Source of the DNA: an uncultured Muribaculaceae bacterium
GTDB lineage: Bacteria > Bacteroidota > Bacteroidia > Bacteroidales > Muribaculaceae
Length of the DNA stretch: 7,705 nt
Assembly: GCA_947177435.1 (NCBI GenBank)
Contig: CAMWUM010000084.1
Span: forward strand, 1 to 7,705
Direction of reading: 5' to 3'
The notes under the pieces were generated by a model. That model had not been told where the DNA came from, ran no database searches, and saw only the letters and a program-made list of their open reading frames with translations. Position numbers and translations under genes: made by a program. Numbering within the stretch: position 1 is the stretch's first letter; the number at the start of each line of letters is the position of its first letter. This document shows positions 6,252-7,705 of the stretch, piece by piece.

Positions 6252-6998
6252 GTGAAGATTAACAAAATTCTGGTATCTCAGCCGCAACCTACGTCCGACA
6301 AGTCGCCATACTTCGACATCGAGCAGAAGCACGGAGTGGAAATCGTATTTCGGCCCTTCATCAAGGTCGAAGGCTTGACCGCACGCGAATTCCGCCAGCA
6401 GAAAGTCAACATCCCTGACTTCACAGCCATCATTTTCACAGCGAAAACAGCCATCGACCATTTCTTCAACCTCTGCGAAGAAATGCGCATCTCCATCCCC
6501 GACACGATGAAGTACTTCTGCACCACTGAGTCAATCGCACTTTACCTGCAAAAGTACATCGTGTACCGCAAACGCAAGATATTCCACTCGGCCACAGGCA
6601 AGTTTAACGACCTGCTGCCCCTGCTGGTCAAGCACAAGAACGAGAACTATCTCTATGTCGTCAGCGACGTGCACAACAGCGACACAACCAACATCCTCGA
6701 CACCACCGGCATCCACTACACCCGCGCCGTGATGTACCGCACCGTCAGCAACGACTTCGCCTCCGACGAAGCCTTCGATTACGACATGCTCGTGTTCTTC
6801 AGCCCCCAGGGCATCGAGTCGCTCCTCAAAAACTTCCCCGACTTCCAGCAGGGCAACGTCGCCATCGCCACCCTCGGAGCCACCACAGCCCAGGCCGTCA
6901 AGGACGCCGGACTGCGCCTCGACCTCGAAGCGCCCACCGTCAAGGCTCCCTCAATGGCCGCGGCCATCGACCTCTACCTCACCGAGAACAACGCGTAA
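6252..6998 (+). CDS. hemD: Uroporphyrinogen-III synthase family protein
   Basis: HemD closes and rearranges hydroxymethylbilane to uroporphyrinogen III, the precursor of haem, sirohaem and cobalamin. The protein shows the two alpha/beta lobes of the fold: strand IKILVSQPQP-like start, IIFTAKTAIDHFF (61-72), YVVSD (135-139), VFFSPQGIESLL (181-192) and VAIATLGATTAQAVKDAGL (203-221), ending in the PSMAAAIDLYL helix. The 248 residues are normal. GTG at 6252 is used because the conserved start KINKILVSQPQP follows directly and no ATG is nearby. Its likely promoter lies in the preceding gene; rnpA starts 5 nt after its stop. No other tetrapyrrole gene is nearby. Sequence conservation of HemD is always weak, so activity is inferred from fold and synteny. 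Confidence 0.85.
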   Translation: MKINKILVSQPQPTSDKSPYFDIEQKHGVEIVFRPFIKVEGLTAREFRQQKVNIPDFTAIIFTAKTAIDHFFNLCEEMRISIPDTMKYFCTTESIALYLQKYIVYRKRKIFHSATGKFNDLLPLLVKHKNENYLYVVSDVHNSDTTNILDTTGIHYTRAVMYRTVSNDFASDEAFDYDMLVFFSPQGIESLLKNFPDFQQGNVAIATLGATTAQAVKDAGLRLDLEAPTVKAPSMAAAIDLYLTENNA

Positions 6999-7003
6999 GG
7001 GGC

Positions 7004-7393
7004 GTGCTTAGGCTATACAAGAAACAAAAGCTCTGCAGCCCCACGGCCATCGGCATGCTGTTCGGCCGCCAGCCCGACACGTCGTCGGCCCTGGCCCATC
7101 CCCTGCGCGCCGTGTGGCGCCAGAACCCGGGCCGCAAGAGCGACGCCCCAGCCCAGTTCCTCATCTCCGTGCCTAAGAAGCGCCTGCGCCACGCCGTAGA
7201 CCGCGTCACCATGCGCCGGCGCATACGCGAAGCCTACCGCCTGCTGCATCAGGAATACCCCCTCCCTGACGCCGCGCGCATCGACGTGGCATTCGTCTAC
7301 GTAGCCAACGTCCTCGAGCCATACGCGCGCGTAGAAAAGGCCATGCGCCGCATACTCACCGCCATACAGCAGCACGCCAATGCCCAGCAATAG
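7004..7393 (+). CDS. rnpA: Ribonuclease P protein component
   Basis: RnpA is the small basic subunit that assists RNase P RNA in removing tRNA 5' leaders. Landmarks: [12 protein letters not shown] (9-20), HPLRAVW (32-38), [17 protein letters not shown] (51-67) and [17 protein letters not shown] (70-86). The GTG at 7004 lies 5 nt after the hemD stop, so translation is probably coupled. The 129 residues are normal. The central RNR motif (usually RNRxKRxxR) reads R67-V68-T69-M70-R71-R72-R73-I74-R75, so the near-invariant Asn is Val and the following Arg is Thr, while the later basic positions are kept. The C-terminal 14 nt overlap yidD. Confidence 0.92.
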   Translation: MLRLYKKQKLCSPTAIGMLFGRQPDTSSALAHPLRAVWRQNPGRKSDAPAQFLISVPKKRLRHAVDRVTMRRRIREAYRLLHQEYPLPDAARIDVAFVYVANVLEPYARVEKAMRRILTAIQQHANAQQ

Positions 7394-7625
7394 CCGCAGC
7401 CCCATAGCGCAGGCCGCCGTGTGGCTGCTGAGCCTGCCGATAAAGATATACAGGCTGTGCATCTCGCCCCTGTTCCCGCCCTGCTGCCGCTTCACCCCCA
7501 CGTGCAGCCAGTACGCCCTCGAAGCCCTCAAAAAGCACGGCCCCCTCAGAGGCACCTGGCTCGCCGTAAAGCGCATCGCCCGCTGCAACCCCTGGGGCGG
7601 CTCCGGCTACGACCCCGTCCCTTGA
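7380..7625 (+). CDS. yidD: Membrane protein insertion efficiency factor YidD
   Basis: YidD is a small membrane-associated protein that assists YidC/Sec-dependent insertion of inner-membrane proteins. The 81 residues carry the whole signature: an amphipathic N-terminal helix, [20 protein letters not shown] (24-43) with C36 and C42 of the conserved CRF-PTCS motif, [10 protein letters not shown] (45-54), RIARCNPWG (65-73) and the terminal GYDPVP. The ATG at 7380 overlaps rnpA by 14 nt, so it is likely made by coupled translation. The rnpA-yidD pair is widespread in bacteria; in Bacteroidales it sits after hemD, and tyrS commonly follows, which the window is too short to show. Confidence 0.95.
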   Translation: MPSNSRSPIAQAAVWLLSLPIKIYRLCISPLFPPCCRFTPTCSQYALEALKKHGPLRGTWLAVKRIARCNPWGGSGYDPVP

Positions 7626-7640
7626 CAACGCCTATGGAGT

Positions 7641-7660
7641 GGCGGCGGCTTCCCGCCGCT
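7641..7660 (+). terminator. GC-rich hairpin after yidD, weak terminator candidate
   Basis: Positions 7642-7648 pair perfectly with 7653-7659 around a CTTC loop, with a possible extra G-T pair outside. It starts about 16 nt after the yidD stop. The usual T tract is missing (GCTCAATAAA follows), so it may only pause or protect the transcript. Confidence 0.4.
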
Positions 7661-7673
7661 GCTCAATAAATAC

Positions 7674-7697
7674 CTCCTGTTCCTCCTGTGCTCCTGT
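7674..7697. repeat. Three short CTCCTGT repeats
   Basis: CTCCTGT occurs at 7674-7680, 7683-7689 and 7691-7697, separated by two and one bases. The array is imperfect and may continue past the window. No gene is visible from 7626 to 7705. Short arrays of this kind are seen between genes in Bacteroidales; no function is claimed. Confidence 0.5.
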
Positions 7698-7705
7698 CTT
7701 AAAAG

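Noticed and set aside
5337..6461. Reverse-strand ORF of 374 codons
   Set aside because: It lies opposite DUF4271 and hemD, crosses the intergenic gap, and its protein is a low-complexity Gly/Arg/His/Val mix typical of the antisense of GC-rich codons.

Overview
The window looks like chromosomal DNA of a GC-rich member of the Bacteroidales (Bacteroidota). Three promoter-like sites carry the phylum's TAnnTTTG -7 box (TAACTTTG at 90-97, TAACTTTG at 3140-3147, TATCTTTG at 6147-6154). Start codons lack a Shine-Dalgarno sequence and are preceded by A/T-rich stretches. The gene families are typical of the phylum: fimbrillin-like lipoprotein, C10 peptidase, and DUF4271 next to hemD/rnpA/yidD. The GC-rich third codon positions would fit a Muribaculaceae-like or similar high-GC gut lineage, but that placement is inferred. 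All eight genes are on the + strand; the long reverse-strand ORFs are codon shadows.

Region 1 (1-3080) is an accessory, cell-surface module. It has a promoter with a possible 5'-terminal hairpin leader, then a secreted C10 (streptopain-type) cysteine protease zymogen, then 28 nt later a fimbrillin-like surface lipoprotein. A strong hairpin terminator at 3045-3074 closes it. The two genes are probably cotranscribed. Type V pili of this phylum are built from lipoprotein precursors matured by a cysteine protease (gingipain in Porphyromonas), so the pairing is suggestive but unproven.

Region 2 (3110-6209) is housekeeping: its own promoter, rbfA (ribosome maturation), a LolC/LolE-type FtsX-fold permease, a LOG-family nucleoside-monophosphate phosphoribohydrolase, and a DUF4271 membrane protein. 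An A/T-rich repeat separates rbfA from the permease and supplies the permease's likely TTG start codon.

Region 3 (6147-7705) is a tightly packed hemD-rnpA-yidD run. Its likely promoter lies inside the end of the DUF4271 gene, in the codons for that family's conserved LYLC motif. hemD and rnpA both use GTG starts, and yidD overlaps the end of rnpA. RnpA has Val where the family's RNR motif has a nearly invariant Asn. The window ends in a non-coding tail with a GC hairpin and short CTCCTGT repeats. No tRNA, rRNA, CRISPR array or insertion sequence was seen. I found no clearly new multi-gene system. The most interesting items are the promoter embedded in a conserved protein motif, the protease-fimbrillin pair with its structured leader, and the altered RNR motif.
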